Position numbers and translations under genes: made by a program. The notes under the pieces are model-generated. The model was not told the DNA's origin, ran no database searches, and saw nothing but the letters and a program-made list of their open reading frames with translations. Below, in pieces: positions 1 to 8,705 of a DNA stretch of 30,816 nt. The stretch covers positions 1 to 30,816 of IMG/VR virus record IMGVR_UViG_3300017957_001821, one strand, 5' to 3'. This stretch comes from a virus. Within the stretch, counting starts at the first letter, position 1. Each line of letters begins with the position of its first letter.

Positions 1-78
1 AGCCGATGCAACGCTATGGAGGTCGCATACAGCGTAGCCCAGCGACACGGCACTACGGTCGTCATGCACCAAGCGTGA
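1..78 (+). CDS. Partial CDS, C-terminal end of an unidentified tail/neck-region protein
   Basis: An open frame enters from the left edge and ends at TGA 76-78; only about 25 residues are visible (…MEVAYSVAQRHGTTVVMHQA). Its place directly upstream of the tail tube gene suggests a tail completion or head-tail joining protein, but this is from position only. A second frame (3-92, ending TAA 90-92) is also open and arginine-rich, so the choice of frame is uncertain. Confidence 0.4.
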   Translation, partial: SRCNAMEVAYSVAQRHGTTVVMHQA

Positions 79-117
79 ACCAATTCCGTTAAGAACCGCA
101 TTGACCAACCAATCGGT

Positions 118-510
118 ATGGCGGTTCACTCTTTCACAGGTGTCAGCGGAAAAATCACCGTGTCGGGAAGCATTGTCGGATTCGTTTCGGGCGACTTCTC
201 AATGACTGCGACAACGGGCAAATATATCACACTCGGAACGAACTACAACACGGCACACACTCGCGGTGTGCGAACTGTGTCGGGCTCGCTCAAGAAAGCG
301 TGGGGTGTCAGCGATGACGAACTCTTTGATTGGTTCAACAACGACACCGAACTTGACATTGAGTTTGACGCTGATGACGCTGGAACGCACACATACACCG
401 TGTCGGGCTGTGTCTTGACCGACCTTGCGATTGAAGGACTTGAAGCAGGGAACGAGGGTGCGTTGATGATTAACGCTTCCTTTGAGGGCTTGACTTGGGC
501 TCGCGATTGA
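118..510 (+). CDS. Putative major tail (tail tube) protein
   Basis: A 130-residue protein rich in beta-strand-forming, Thr/Ser/Gly-rich segments. Alternating strands and an acidic stretch near residues 68-92 (DDELFDWFNNDTELDIEFDADD) match the look of small phage tail tube proteins, which polymerise into the tail tube. The call rests on this character and on gene order: it lies just before a two-part tail assembly chaperone and a tape measure gene, the normal position of the tail tube gene. The ATG at 118 is the first in frame after the upstream stop; its ribosome binding site is weak. The next gene's Shine-Dalgarno sequence overlaps its stop codon. No sheath-like gene is seen, which favours a long non-contractile tail. 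Confidence 0.7.
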   Translation: MAVHSFTGVSGKITVSGSIVGFVSGDFSMTATTGKYITLGTNYNTAHTRGVRTVSGSLKKAWGVSDDELFDWFNNDTELDIEFDADDAGTHTYTVSGCVLTDLAIEGLEAGNEGALMINASFEGLTWARD

Positions 511-521
511 GGTGATTCACT

Positions 522-884
522 TTGTCTTGGCTGGATTCAACATTGGATGCTCACTCTTCTGCTATTGAGGTCAATACCGCTGGTCTTGGGCTCAAGGGAG
601 AAGACGGGAAGGAACTCAAGACGCTCATGGCGAAACCGCTGTCGGCTCACGAATATCAAGTTCTCAAGAACGAACCCGAACTCCGAACTCTCATCGGCCA
701 AGACAAAACCGAACTGCTTGGCCTTCGCATGACCTTTGAGATGCTCAAGAAGTGCGATGATTCGCTCAAGTGGGGCGTGTTCCGTCAATTGCCTCTCACC
801 CTCATCGCTGAACTCGCCCAGCGTGTCAGCGAGGCTGTGGGCTCACCATCCGAGAACGGTGGTGGTGCGTTGGGGGAAGCGTGA
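522..884 (+). CDS. Putative tail assembly chaperone, upstream part (G-like)
   Basis: A 120-residue protein that starts with TTG at 522. The start is supported by a near-perfect archaeal Shine-Dalgarno GAGGTGAT at 509-516. It sits between the tail tube and tape measure genes, where tailed viruses encode the chaperone that coats the tape measure during tail assembly. The sequence contains helical, charged stretches (residues 25-105, for example LKTLMAKPLSAHEYQVLKN) that fit this family. The end is Gly-rich (GGGALGEA). The last codons contain the run T-GGGGG-AA at 871-878, next to the GTGA overlap with the following gene, which lies in the -1 frame. A programmed frameshift could therefore give a longer G-T-type product. 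Confidence 0.65.
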   Translation: MSWLDSTLDAHSSAIEVNTAGLGLKGEDGKELKTLMAKPLSAHEYQVLKNEPELRTLIGQDKTELLGLRMTFEMLKKCDDSLKWGVFRQLPLTLIAELAQRVSEAVGSPSENGGGALGEA

Positions 885-1069
885 GGTTCGCCCGTTCCAC
901 AGAAGGACAGTTCTATTTTGAATTGCTGGCTAAGTTCGGGCTCACCCCTCAACAATGGAGGGAACTTGACCCCCGCGACACGACATTCTTAACCCACGCA
1001 TTCCTTGAACGGACTAAGCGTGAGCATGAGCAACAGAAGCGACTGCAAGCGAAGAACAGGAGGCGATGA
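881..1069 (+). CDS. Putative tail assembly chaperone, downstream part (T-like)
   Basis: A 62-residue product if it starts at GTG 881, which overlaps the previous stop as GTGA. It contains FELLAKFGLTPQQWRELDPRD followed by a basic, helical tail ending in KNRRR. The 'LTPQQWRELDPRD…' type segment resembles the short C-terminal chaperone pieces that in many phages are made only as a -1 frameshift extension of the upstream protein. The frame relation here is -1, as expected. It ends with ATGA overlapping the tape measure start at 1066. It may be translated alone by coupling, as a frameshift fusion, or both. Confidence 0.6.
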   Translation: MRFARSTEGQFYFELLAKFGLTPQQWRELDPRDTTFLTHAFLERTKREHEQQKRLQAKNRRR

Positions 1070-3360
1070 GCGTGGCGATGGATAGCGTGGCTAAAATCAC
1101 GGCCATCGTTGAAGCGCGTACGGCTGGCTTCAAGAAGGGAATGGCGGAGGTCGGAAGTGGGCTCACGGTTGCTGGTGGTCGTTTCAGCCGATTCGGTGAA
1201 ACGGCTCGCAAGTCCTTCGTGGCGGTTCAAATCGGTGCTGTGCTTGCAGGTCAAGCCCTCGTTGCTGGCTTCGCAGTCAAGGCTTCAAAGGCGTTCATTG
1301 AGTTTGAGGATTCACTCCTTCGGACTTCGGCTATCATGGGCGGGAAGTCCATCTCGGACATTCAACGAGTGGCTGACGAAGTGATGCACTTGGGTGCTAC
1401 AACCCGTTCCACAGCCGTTCAAGTGGGCGAGGCGGCGCAGATTTTGGCGTTGGCTGGTTTGAAGGAAGAGGACTTGGTGGACAACAAGGCACTTGAGCAA
1501 TTGAACAACCTCGCAATCGCCGCTGGCGTTGATATGCCGACCGCCGCTGGCGTTGCGATTTCAGCCCTTAAAGGTATGGGAATGGAAACCAGCGAATTGG
1601 GTCGCGTGAACGATGTGATGATGCAAACAATGAGCAATTCGTTCACTACGGTTGAGTCGCTTGGGCAGACCATGAAGTTCCTTGCACCAACGGCTCGCGC
1701 GGCGGGCATTTCATTGGAAGAAGCATCCGCCGCGGCGGGTGCATTGGGCAACGCAGGGCTTCAAGGAACGATGGCTGGAACAGGTATGCGTATGGCTATC
1801 AACAAACTCATCAAGCCGACTACGGAGGCTCGGAGGGTCATTGAAGACTTGAACCTCAATGTCTTCCGATTGACTCCAGCGGGTGAATCGGCTCGCAACA
1901 GTCTGCGAGGGGTTGAGGCTGGGTTGGAAGAAACTCGGCTTCAAGCGGAGGGCGTGAACCTTGAAATCAAGGCACTCAACAGCGAACTCAACGACCTGTC
2001 CATTGACCAGCAGAAGAACAACCTTGAGATAGCCAAAATCCGCCAGCGAGCATCCAAGCAGGGTCGTGAATTGACCAAGCGTGAGATTGAACAGATTGAG
2101 CGTTTGGAGATGGCGAATGATGACTTGAACATCACCATGCAAGAACGCAGTTTGGAACTGTCCATCCAGCGAAGAGAGCAGACGCAATTATCGGAGTCAA
2201 TAAGCAGTCAAGAATCGGAGATGAACTCGCTCAACCAAACCATCACCGACCAAACTCAAGGACTGACATCGCTGACCGATTTGTTCCAGCAATTGCGCGA
2301 TGCTGGTGCGACAACATCGCAGATTCTCCAAGTCTTCGGTGTGCGTGGTGGAAACGCAATCAACGCCATTTTGGGACAGGCCGATGCCTTTGAGGAATTG
2401 GTCGCCAAGAACGAGGATGCAAACGGCAGAACTGCGGAGTTCGTTCAAACCATGACAGGCTCAACGCAGAACGCCCTGTTTGAATTGCAGTCAGCCTTCA
2501 CAGCGTTGATGATAACAGTCGGTGAACAGTTCGCCCCGATGATAAAGGACACACTCGTTCCAGCACTCATCTTGGCGACTGAAAAATTGGGCGATGAAGG
2601 CTTCGTGGAGGCGATGGGAGAAATCGCTGACAAATTGGTTGAGGTCTTGCCCCAATTGATTGATTCCTTCGTGCCTGTGCTGATTCAAATGGCGGAACAG
2701 TCGGATGACTTGATTTATGTCTTCGTGGCTCTCGCTCACGCTCTCCGATTCCTCATGGTTTTCATTGAGCCCATCTATGAATTGCTGGGCGGTATCGGGA
2801 TGATATTTGAGGGAATCGCGACCCTAAATCCACAGATGATTTTTGAGGGGCTTGGAAAGGCGGCGGGTGGTCTTGCACTCATATTGATGCCGATATACAG
2901 GCTGGTTGAAGCGATTGCTGATTTCTTGGGCATTATTGACGAGGAAGGAACGGGCGCGCAACGGGCTGGGTCGGGTGCTTTGAAGGGGGCGGCGGCTGGT
3001 GCGTTGGTCGGTTCTGCTGTCCCCGTTGTCGGAACGGCGGCGGGTGCTGTCGTGGGTGGAATCATCGGTGCTGGGCTCACGATGTTCGCAGAAGGTGGAA
3101 TCGTGAACGAAGCCACGCTGGGTGTCTTCGGTGAGGCTGGTTCGGAGGCTGTGATTCCGCTGGACAGACTCCCTGCATTGATGAGCGAATCAATGGGAGG
3201 GCAAGCCTCAAAGCCCGAAACCACAGTCGTTTTCAGCGGGGACATCATCATTGGCGAAGGCAACAACCTTTCAAAGCGCGATGTTGAGCAGATAATGGTG
3301 GAAACGATGCCGAAGGTGTTCAACCGATTCGGAATGCAAGGTGCAAGGGGTGTGATTTGA
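1066..3360 (+). CDS. Tail tape measure protein
   Basis: A 764-residue protein that sets tail length and is packed inside the tail tube. The N-terminal third (about 60-250) has the TP901-type tape measure core: FIEFEDSLLRTSAIMGG, then DEVMHLGATTRS and repeated Ala/Gly-rich helices. Residues about 284-400 form a long Glu/Gln/Leu-rich coiled coil. Hydrophobic segments lie at about 545-630, and a Gly/Ala-rich membrane-like stretch at about 641-675. It is followed by the hallmark FAEGGIVNEATLGVFGEAGS and EAVIPL, very common near tape measure C-termini. The start ATG 1066 overlaps the previous stop, and the stop overlaps the next start as TGATG. By the usual rule of about 0.15 nm per residue the tail would be roughly 115 nm. 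Confidence 0.92.
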   Translation: MSVAMDSVAKITAIVEARTAGFKKGMAEVGSGLTVAGGRFSRFGETARKSFVAVQIGAVLAGQALVAGFAVKASKAFIEFEDSLLRTSAIMGGKSISDIQRVADEVMHLGATTRSTAVQVGEAAQILALAGLKEEDLVDNKALEQLNNLAIAAGVDMPTAAGVAISALKGMGMETSELGRVNDVMMQTMSNSFTTVESLGQTMKFLAPTARAAGISLEEASAAAGALGNAGLQGTMAGTGMRMAINKLIKPTTEARRVIEDLNLNVFRLTPAGESARNSLRGVEAGLEETRLQAEGVNLEIKALNSELNDLSIDQQKNNLEIAKIRQRASKQGRELTKREIEQIERLEMANDDLNITMQERSLELSIQRREQTQLSESISSQESEMNSLNQTITDQTQGLTSLTDLFQQLRDAGATTSQILQVFGVRGGNAINAILGQADAFEELVAKNEDANGRTAEFVQTMTGSTQNALFELQSAFTALMITVGEQFAPMIKDTLVPALILATEKLGDEGFVEAMGEIADKLVEVLPQLIDSFVPVLIQMAEQSDDLIYVFVALAHALRFLMVFIEPIYELLGGIGMIFEGIATLNPQMIFEGLGKAAGGLALILMPIYRLVEAIADFLGIIDEEGTGAQRAGSGALKGAAAGALVGSAVPVVGTAAGAVVGGIIGAGLTMFAEGGIVNEATLGVFGEAGSEAVIPLDRLPALMSESMGGQASKPETTVVFSGDIIIGEGNNLSKRDVEQIMVETMPKVFNRFGMQGARGVI

Positions 3361-6300
3361 TGGCTTCAACCAAACAAAGCATCACACAGACCTTCTCACG
3401 CATGAAGAACGGCCTTGCTGAACTCCAGCGGTGGTTTCCAGCCTTCATCAAGAATGATGGCGTTGGAGGGCTCTCCATTGACCCTGTGCTGTATCGCACG
3501 AACTTCTCCGCCAAGACCCCAGCCCAAACGGGTGGCTACGATGACGAAGCCAGCCAAGCAGGGATTCGGGTGGAGGCAATCAACGATGACGGCACAGATG
3601 TCAGCAACAACCCAACCATCGTCATATCGGGAAGCGGAACACTCAACGCCAAATGCACCATCAACCATGATGATGGAAGTGGCTCAACCGTCATTCGCTT
3701 GATTGCACCATCGGGCGACTTGACAGGAAGTGGAACAAAAACACGCTCGCATGAGGGAATCGGGGATGCGACTTCCGACACGACCACGACCGCGCCCTTC
3801 CCCGTGTTCATGACGATTCAAGAACTGACCGAGATGCTTGACACCTATCGGCACATCGGAGATGGTGATGAAAACAAAAAGGCATGGCTTCCACATGGGT
3901 TGGAAGGCGGAGGGCAACACGGCCACTCATCAGCATCGGCTTTGCCTTCGCTCGCTGGAGGCGACCCTCGCGAACCCACATCGGTTGCGTTCCCCACAGC
4001 CTCTCCGTATCGCGCAACCGTGTTCATGCCGATGATGCTGGACAACAACCAATTTGACAAACGAATCACGGGTGCGAGCAACGAGGTTGCTGACTATACC
4101 TACCTCCTTGCGAACTTCGGTGGGGGCTACGATGTTCTTGACATTGACCGATACGACCCCGACCCCGAAGGCGAAGACTCGGCCACGATTCGCTACAAAA
4201 CGGTGGGGTATTCGGGCGACCATTTGCTTGGGAAGAACACAGCACAGCAAGCATACAAAACCGCGCCCAGCGGAACGGCACACAACACAATGACACACAA
4301 CAACCCCGACTTATCGTTTGATGGAAGTGCAAGCCACTTCCCCAAATACCGAACCCGCTGTGCTTTGGCGATGTTCCTCAAAGACGGGACATACACGCTC
4401 AAGGGCGGGACTCTCATTCCATACATCTATGACACGAATCGCGAGATTGGGGGCAACCAAACCAGCACAGTCCACGCGATTTGGGATGGGCTTGATGGAG
4501 AAGGCGACTTTGACATGACCGCTTCGGGCATTGAAAAACAATGCTCGGCTCAAATCACTCCGATGTTTGACTTCCTCCAGCCACCCATCACAACCTCCGC
4601 ACAGGGAGGCAATTTTGACTACGAGGTGGTCAATGGGTCAGCCAAGTTCAATTGGGCAAACTACATCACAGATGTGCAGTCAATCCAAGCCAGCGATTCC
4701 AACCTGTTCACAGATGGTGATGGAACGGACTTAGACCACATCACTACGGCACGACCGTTCTTGGTTCGCAACAACCCAGCAAGCGTTCCTGTGCGATACA
4801 TTCGGAGGAACAATCTCATCCTGTCCATTTGGCTTGACTACACGAATGTCAGCGGTATCAGCGGTTCAACGATTCCTCAATTCACAGTCGGAAGTCCGAT
4901 TGAACTGTGGGGACTCACGGGCGCGTTGGGCAGGGACACCTCTCAAGGTCGGAACATTGGGCATAAGTTCGGCCTCTATGAGTTCGCACCACGAAGCGAA
5001 GAAACGAATCCCGACACATATTCTTTGGGCGGGTTGAATCACAACGGATGGTGGATAATCAACGCGTACGATGACGATGGCGGTGGTCTTGACGGAGAGT
5101 TTGTCGTGGATGACATTCTCGGCAACGGGGACTCAACCGAGTTCTATGGGGCTCGGATTGATATTCAAATCTATTCAAACGAAGCCCTTCCGAGTCAAGG
5201 GAATGTCAGCGCGTACGCGCCGACCAGCGGGTATGTTTGTCAAGGACTGATTGGAGGCGCGGAAAGCACTTCTTCTCACTATGGAACTGTTGCTTGGGCA
5301 ACCAGCCAAAGCAATTCCCACCCCCAATTGCGACTCTTCGGTAGTGCGAGCGAGAAACTGTATGGAACGGGTGTTGGGTATATGGGCGGGGCAAACACCC
5401 CAGCGAACAATTTGCAGTCCCATGTTGGACATCGCTATTTTTACCCATCACGCATGGTTGATTCTTATGTTGATGAGGGAGAATGGGGTGCGACAGGAAA
5501 CACGGGGAATCTCAAGTTTTTCTTTGCCGATGACGCGACCGCGTTCCGTTCAATTGAATTGCAGAAGGCGACCGACTTGCTCTATTCCAATGGTGTTCCT
5601 GTTGTTCAAAGGGGAGATGGTTTGCTTCGGCTTCCAGCACCACAGGGCAAGGACATTGGTGCAAGGCGACTCTATTCCCTCACACAGACTCACATCACAG
5701 GCACATTCGTGAGTGAAGAAACTGACTTTCGCGGGCTCGGTTCGGACTTGGTTGAAAGCCTCCCAGCAACATGGTTGTCAAGAGGGCTTCACATTCCCCT
5801 GTGGTCATACATTGACACGGCGAATGGCCGTCATGCTTGGGACTACATCAAGCCCATTGGTGCATCGGGAACATGGCTCTATGGGCGAAACCGACCATTC
5901 CCAGCCCATGAACGAACAGGAACGCGATTGGGCTACAACGGAGGCGTTGCTCTTGACACGACCAAATACGGCTTGAGCGAGATGGGATGCTCGCAGATGT
6001 GGCTGGATTGGGAGATGAAGGCCAAAATCCCATTCCGAACAAATCAAATGGTGCGAATCACCTTTGACACCAACGAGGAACACTATGTCTTTGGTCGCCA
6101 CGCTTTGATGTTTGATGACTTTCAAGGAACGATGAGGGGTGGTGCTGGCTTTTTGCCCCTGTATGATGGGAAGACATCAGCATCACCACTCACATTGAGT
6201 GCGTCATCATCGCCCGAAATCTATATTCGGGCTGGTGAAGGGTATTCAAATGGCTTCATAACGCACCCGTATGTGAACGGTGCGTTCACAGCACCGCGTA

Positions 6301-8096
6301 CGATAATTTGGTTCGGGGATGCTACATTCCTCAAGGATTCGGCTTGGTTGGGTGAGAAGGAATATCCGCTGGAGAACGCTGGTGGGAACTGTGGTTGGGG
6401 GTCAATGAACAACGGCTACGGCACAGGCACATCGTTCACCTATGCGGAAGGCTATCACACAGTCCGAGCAGTCTTCAACCAAGCAGGGATGAACTTGCTC
6501 TTTGATGGTGTCAGTCAAGGCATTGACACCGAATCGGCCAAGACGGTGTATGGGCTGACGATTGAAAACTGCAAAATGGGCTTGTCCGTTTGGAATCAAA
6601 GCATCGGTGTTGATGAAAGCAGATTCCCCAAAGACGATGACGGCAACAGACTCGTTGCTGACAATCAAGCGTTGAGCAAGAATCAGTCCGATTTGCAGAT
6701 TGACGAGATGGTATTGAGGTCAATACCGACTTCTGCGATGTTGCCGTTCAAGGTTCACACGATGAAACAGGACTTCTCCAATGTGGCTCGCTATACCTCA
6801 TTGACGGTTGAGGCTGACAACATTGACACCAAGAAGGGAATGAATGTCAAGGCGACCTTGATGACTCCATCCACCACGACCGTTGAGAACGAGGGGCAAG
6901 CCGTCATCAGCGGGTTTGAGAATGTGGATTTGGCGTTCAGCGGTGGCGTTGGTTCAATGGACTTGACCGACCTTCCAGCGTCAGCAATCGCAGATGGGTT
7001 TGTGATTCGGTTTGACTTCTTCATCCCTAACAACACACAGACCGAATATCACCCGATTGATTGGTCAAAATTGCCCATCATTCGCTCTTGGACTGTGGAA
7101 TACGATGAGAAGCCAACGGCTTCGCTGGCGGTCATTGGGAACACATTCAACGGGGACATCACAGGAACAATCAACACCCGTGTTGGACACATCATCTCGT
7201 TGCGTGGAACAGGCACGACAACCGATGTGGACAGAACCATCTCGGAGGTCAAGTTTGACTTCGGTGATGGGGCTTCAACGGGCTGGATAAAGTTCGCAGA
7301 CCAAACGACTCAAAGCACGACATACGACATCGCTCACTCGTATTTGGCGAGTGGAACATACACCGTCAAGTGCTATTCTCGCGATGACTCCAACAACGAA
7401 TCGCTGGAATCAAACAACATCACCATCGTGGTCGCTAACGCGCCCCCTGTCGCCATCCTTCGTGCTGTGCCTTCAATGGTTCGTGCTGGGCAAGCAATCA
7501 CCTTTGACGGCTCGGCATCGTATGACATCAACGCTGGTGGAACGCTGACGACATACACCTTCACCTTCGGAGATGGGTCGTCATCTGTGTCGGGTGCTTC
7601 GTCTTCGGTCAGCCACACATACGCCAACGGTGGTGAATATCAAGCCACGCTGGTCGTGGTTGATTCCGATGGGGCGACATCGCAGACTGCGAGCGTTGTT
7701 GTCAAGGTGCTTCCAGCGACCCTCGTTGTTCCGCTGGTTTTGAACACCAAGCCGAGAGCGTTCAGCCGAACTCGGTCAGCGAATCTCACTCAAACGCCCG
7801 TATTGGACTCAATATACCCCGAACTCACAGACATGGGACAGCGAACTGACGAGTTCAAATTGGAAGGTTCGTTCCTCAAGCACTCGGCCAATGCCGACAT
7901 TGAGTTCATGGAAGAACTTCACCTGTCGGGCGCGCTGGTTGAAATCGTGTGGGAAGAGGTGAACTTCACAGGAACGCCAACGGGCAAGACCTTCGTTGGT
8001 CGCATGACTTCGTTTGACTATCAGCGCGAGGGCGGTCGTCATGGCGAAACGCCATACACAGCGGTGTTCGTGAGGGAGGCTGGGCTCGGTGCTTGA
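3360..8096 (+). CDS. Large virion tail/baseplate protein with LamG-like and PKD-like domains
   Basis: A 1578-residue protein starting at ATG 3360, which overlaps the tape measure stop (TGATG); a TTG one codon earlier is possible. Most of it is beta-rich with many Asn, Gly, Thr and Asp residues, as in tail-tip and host-binding proteins. Around residues 1028-1124 there is a LamG/concanavalin-like pattern (GYHTVRAVFNQAGMNLLFDG, later QIDEMVLRS). Two PKD-type Ig-like domains follow, at about 1265-1352 (FDFGDGAST, then AHSYLASGTYTVK) and about 1358-1448 (FTFGDGSSS, then SHTYANGGEYQATLVVVD). The last 110 residues look different (KTFVGRMTSFDYQREGG), like a small tail-docking domain. PKD and LamG folds commonly bind glycans or extend from surfaces. 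I infer a tail-tip or fibre protein anchored to the tail by its C-terminus. No enzyme motif was recognised. Confidence 0.75.
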   Translation: MASTKQSITQTFSRMKNGLAELQRWFPAFIKNDGVGGLSIDPVLYRTNFSAKTPAQTGGYDDEASQAGIRVEAINDDGTDVSNNPTIVISGSGTLNAKCTINHDDGSGSTVIRLIAPSGDLTGSGTKTRSHEGIGDATSDTTTTAPFPVFMTIQELTEMLDTYRHIGDGDENKKAWLPHGLEGGGQHGHSSASALPSLAGGDPREPTSVAFPTASPYRATVFMPMMLDNNQFDKRITGASNEVADYTYLLANFGGGYDVLDIDRYDPDPEGEDSATIRYKTVGYSGDHLLGKNTAQQAYKTAPSGTAHNTMTHNNPDLSFDGSASHFPKYRTRCALAMFLKDGTYTLKGGTLIPYIYDTNREIGGNQTSTVHAIWDGLDGEGDFDMTASGIEKQCSAQITPMFDFLQPPITTSAQGGNFDYEVVNGSAKFNWANYITDVQSIQASDSNLFTDGDGTDLDHITTARPFLVRNNPASVPVRYIRRNNLILSIWLDYTNVSGISGSTIPQFTVGSPIELWGLTGALGRDTSQGRNIGHKFGLYEFAPRSEETNPDTYSLGGLNHNGWWIINAYDDDGGGLDGEFVVDDILGNGDSTEFYGARIDIQIYSNEALPSQGNVSAYAPTSGYVCQGLIGGAESTSSHYGTVAWATSQSNSHPQLRLFGSASEKLYGTGVGYMGGANTPANNLQSHVGHRYFYPSRMVDSYVDEGEWGATGNTGNLKFFFADDATAFRSIELQKATDLLYSNGVPVVQRGDGLLRLPAPQGKDIGARRLYSLTQTHITGTFVSEETDFRGLGSDLVESLPATWLSRGLHIPLWSYIDTANGRHAWDYIKPIGASGTWLYGRNRPFPAHERTGTRLGYNGGVALDTTKYGLSEMGCSQMWLDWEMKAKIPFRTNQMVRITFDTNEEHYVFGRHALMFDDFQGTMRGGAGFLPLYDGKTSASPLTLSASSSPEIYIRAGEGYSNGFITHPYVNGAFTAPRTIIWFGDATFLKDSAWLGEKEYPLENAGGNCGWGSMNNGYGTGTSFTYAEGYHTVRAVFNQAGMNLLFDGVSQGIDTESAKTVYGLTIENCKMGLSVWNQSIGVDESRFPKDDDGNRLVADNQALSKNQSDLQIDEMVLRSIPTSAMLPFKVHTMKQDFSNVARYTSLTVEADNIDTKKGMNVKATLMTPSTTTVENEGQAVISGFENVDLAFSGGVGSMDLTDLPASAIADGFVIRFDFFIPNNTQTEYHPIDWSKLPIIRSWTVEYDEKPTASLAVIGNTFNGDITGTINTRVGHIISLRGTGTTTDVDRTISEVKFDFGDGASTGWIKFADQTTQSTTYDIAHSYLASGTYTVKCYSRDDSNNESLESNNITIVVANAPPVAILRAVPSMVRAGQAITFDGSASYDINAGGTLTTYTFTFGDGSSSVSGASSSVSHTYANGGEYQATLVVVDSDGATSQTASVVVKVLPATLVVPLVLNTKPRAFSRTRSANLTQTPVLDSIYPELTDMGQRTDEFKLEGSFLKHSANADIEFMEELHLSGALVEIVWEEVNFTGTPTGKTFVGRMTSFDYQREGGRHGETPYTAVFVREAGLGA

Positions 8097-8214
8097 TTGG
8101 CTGACTTGGCTCATCCTCTTGGAACTGATTTGGTGGGCATTCATTGGATTCGTGGGGCGGGAACTGTTGTCCCTGTGGCGAATGATTCGTGAAATCCCGA
8201 TTGAATACAATTGA
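8089..8214 (+). CDS. Small single-span membrane protein (41 aa), possible holin-like
   Basis: A GTG-started frame of 41 residues that overlaps the end of the preceding giant gene. The Shine-Dalgarno-like GAGGGAGG at 8073-8079 lies about 10 nt upstream. The N-terminal half is one strongly hydrophobic, Trp-rich segment (WLTWLILLELIWWAFIGFVG). It is followed by a basic amphipathic tail (RELLSLWRMIREI) and ends at TGA 8212-8214. It is the last gene of the tail operon, just before a terminator-like hairpin. Small membrane proteins in this position are often holins or lysis helpers, but no other lysis gene is visible here, so function is unproven. It could also be a membrane-docking tail protein. 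Confidence 0.6.
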   Translation: MLDWLTWLILLELIWWAFIGFVGRELLSLWRMIREIPIEYN

Positions 8215-8235
8215 TTCCAAAACGGGCTTCGGCTC

Positions 8236-8254
8236 ATCGCGATTTGGCGATTTT
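8236..8254 (+). terminator. Putative terminator of the tail operon
   Basis: A short inverted repeat ATCGC / GCGAT with loop GATTTG is followed by TTTA. It comes 22 nt after the stop of the small membrane gene and just before the next promoter. The stem is only 5 bp, so it is weak, but the T-tract and position fit transcription end. Confidence 0.4.
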
Positions 8255-8266
8255 AGGGGTGAAAAC

Positions 8267-8293
8267 CATTGATATTGTGAAAACATTGATATA
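8267..8293 (+). promoter_or_regulatory. Doublet promoter for the gene at 8315
   Basis: Two copies of a motif, CATTGATAT (8267-8275) and CATTGATATA (8284-8293), lie 17 nt apart, the first preceded by AAAAC and the second followed by CCCC. The second copy starts 31 nt before ATG 8315, the right distance for an archaeal TATA box with a leaderless transcript. The same doublet precedes five other genes in this window. Confidence 0.75.
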
Positions 8294-8314
8294 CCCCACC
8301 CCTAATGCCTAACC

Positions 8315-8692
8315 ATGAGCCCAACCATGAGCCCCCACGCACTCCAGCGCGTTGATGAGCGACTTGTCGGTGCAGAAGCCGAGAAGGTCGCCAACGCTGT
8401 CAAGTCTGCCTGTGCAAAGCATGGAAGCCGAAGCATCGGAATCATCGCTCACCGATTGAACGGTCAGCGTGGTCAAGCATGGGGCGAGAAGTCCAATGGC
8501 GACTGCGTTGTTGTCATCGTGCGAAACAACCAAGTCAAGACCACATACCTCCGCCGAGCCACTCAAACCTTTGACCTCTCCGTGTCCCGCACCGATGTGC
8601 TGGTGGACATGACGGGAACTGTCCTCAAGTCCGTCATGACCAAGAACGGTGGCGGTCGTGGTGCTGACTTCAACCCATTCAACATGAACTGA
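8315..8692 (+). CDS. Unknown small protein, faint DUF4258/RelE-like character
   Basis: A 125-residue protein. ATG 8315 is chosen because it lies 31 nt after the TATA-like box; ATG 8327 (MSPHALQRVDER) is the alternative and fits the protein pattern as well. The N-terminal HALQRVDERL, a central alternating strand VVVIVRNNQVKTTYLRRATQ and the small size recall DUF4258-type proteins, which share a fold with RelE-like toxins. The match is weak and by eye only. The C-terminus is Gly/Asn-rich (KNGGGRGADFNPFNMN). It is the first gene of a three-gene cluster with the 40-residue basic protein and the 75-residue acidic protein that follow, both with good Shine-Dalgarno sites. If it is toxin-like, one of those could be its partner, but there is no direct sign of this. 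Confidence 0.6.
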   Translation: MSPTMSPHALQRVDERLVGAEAEKVANAVKSACAKHGSRSIGIIAHRLNGQRGQAWGEKSNGDCVVVIVRNNQVKTTYLRRATQTFDLSVSRTDVLVDMTGTVLKSVMTKNGGGRGADFNPFNMN

Positions 8693-8705
8693 ACAGGTGA
8701 TACAG

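Noticed and set aside
2775-3323. Long minus-strand open frame (182 aa) inside the tape measure gene
   Set aside because: It is antisense to a clear tape measure gene and has Pro/Ala/Ser-rich, unnatural composition; it is a shadow of codon bias.
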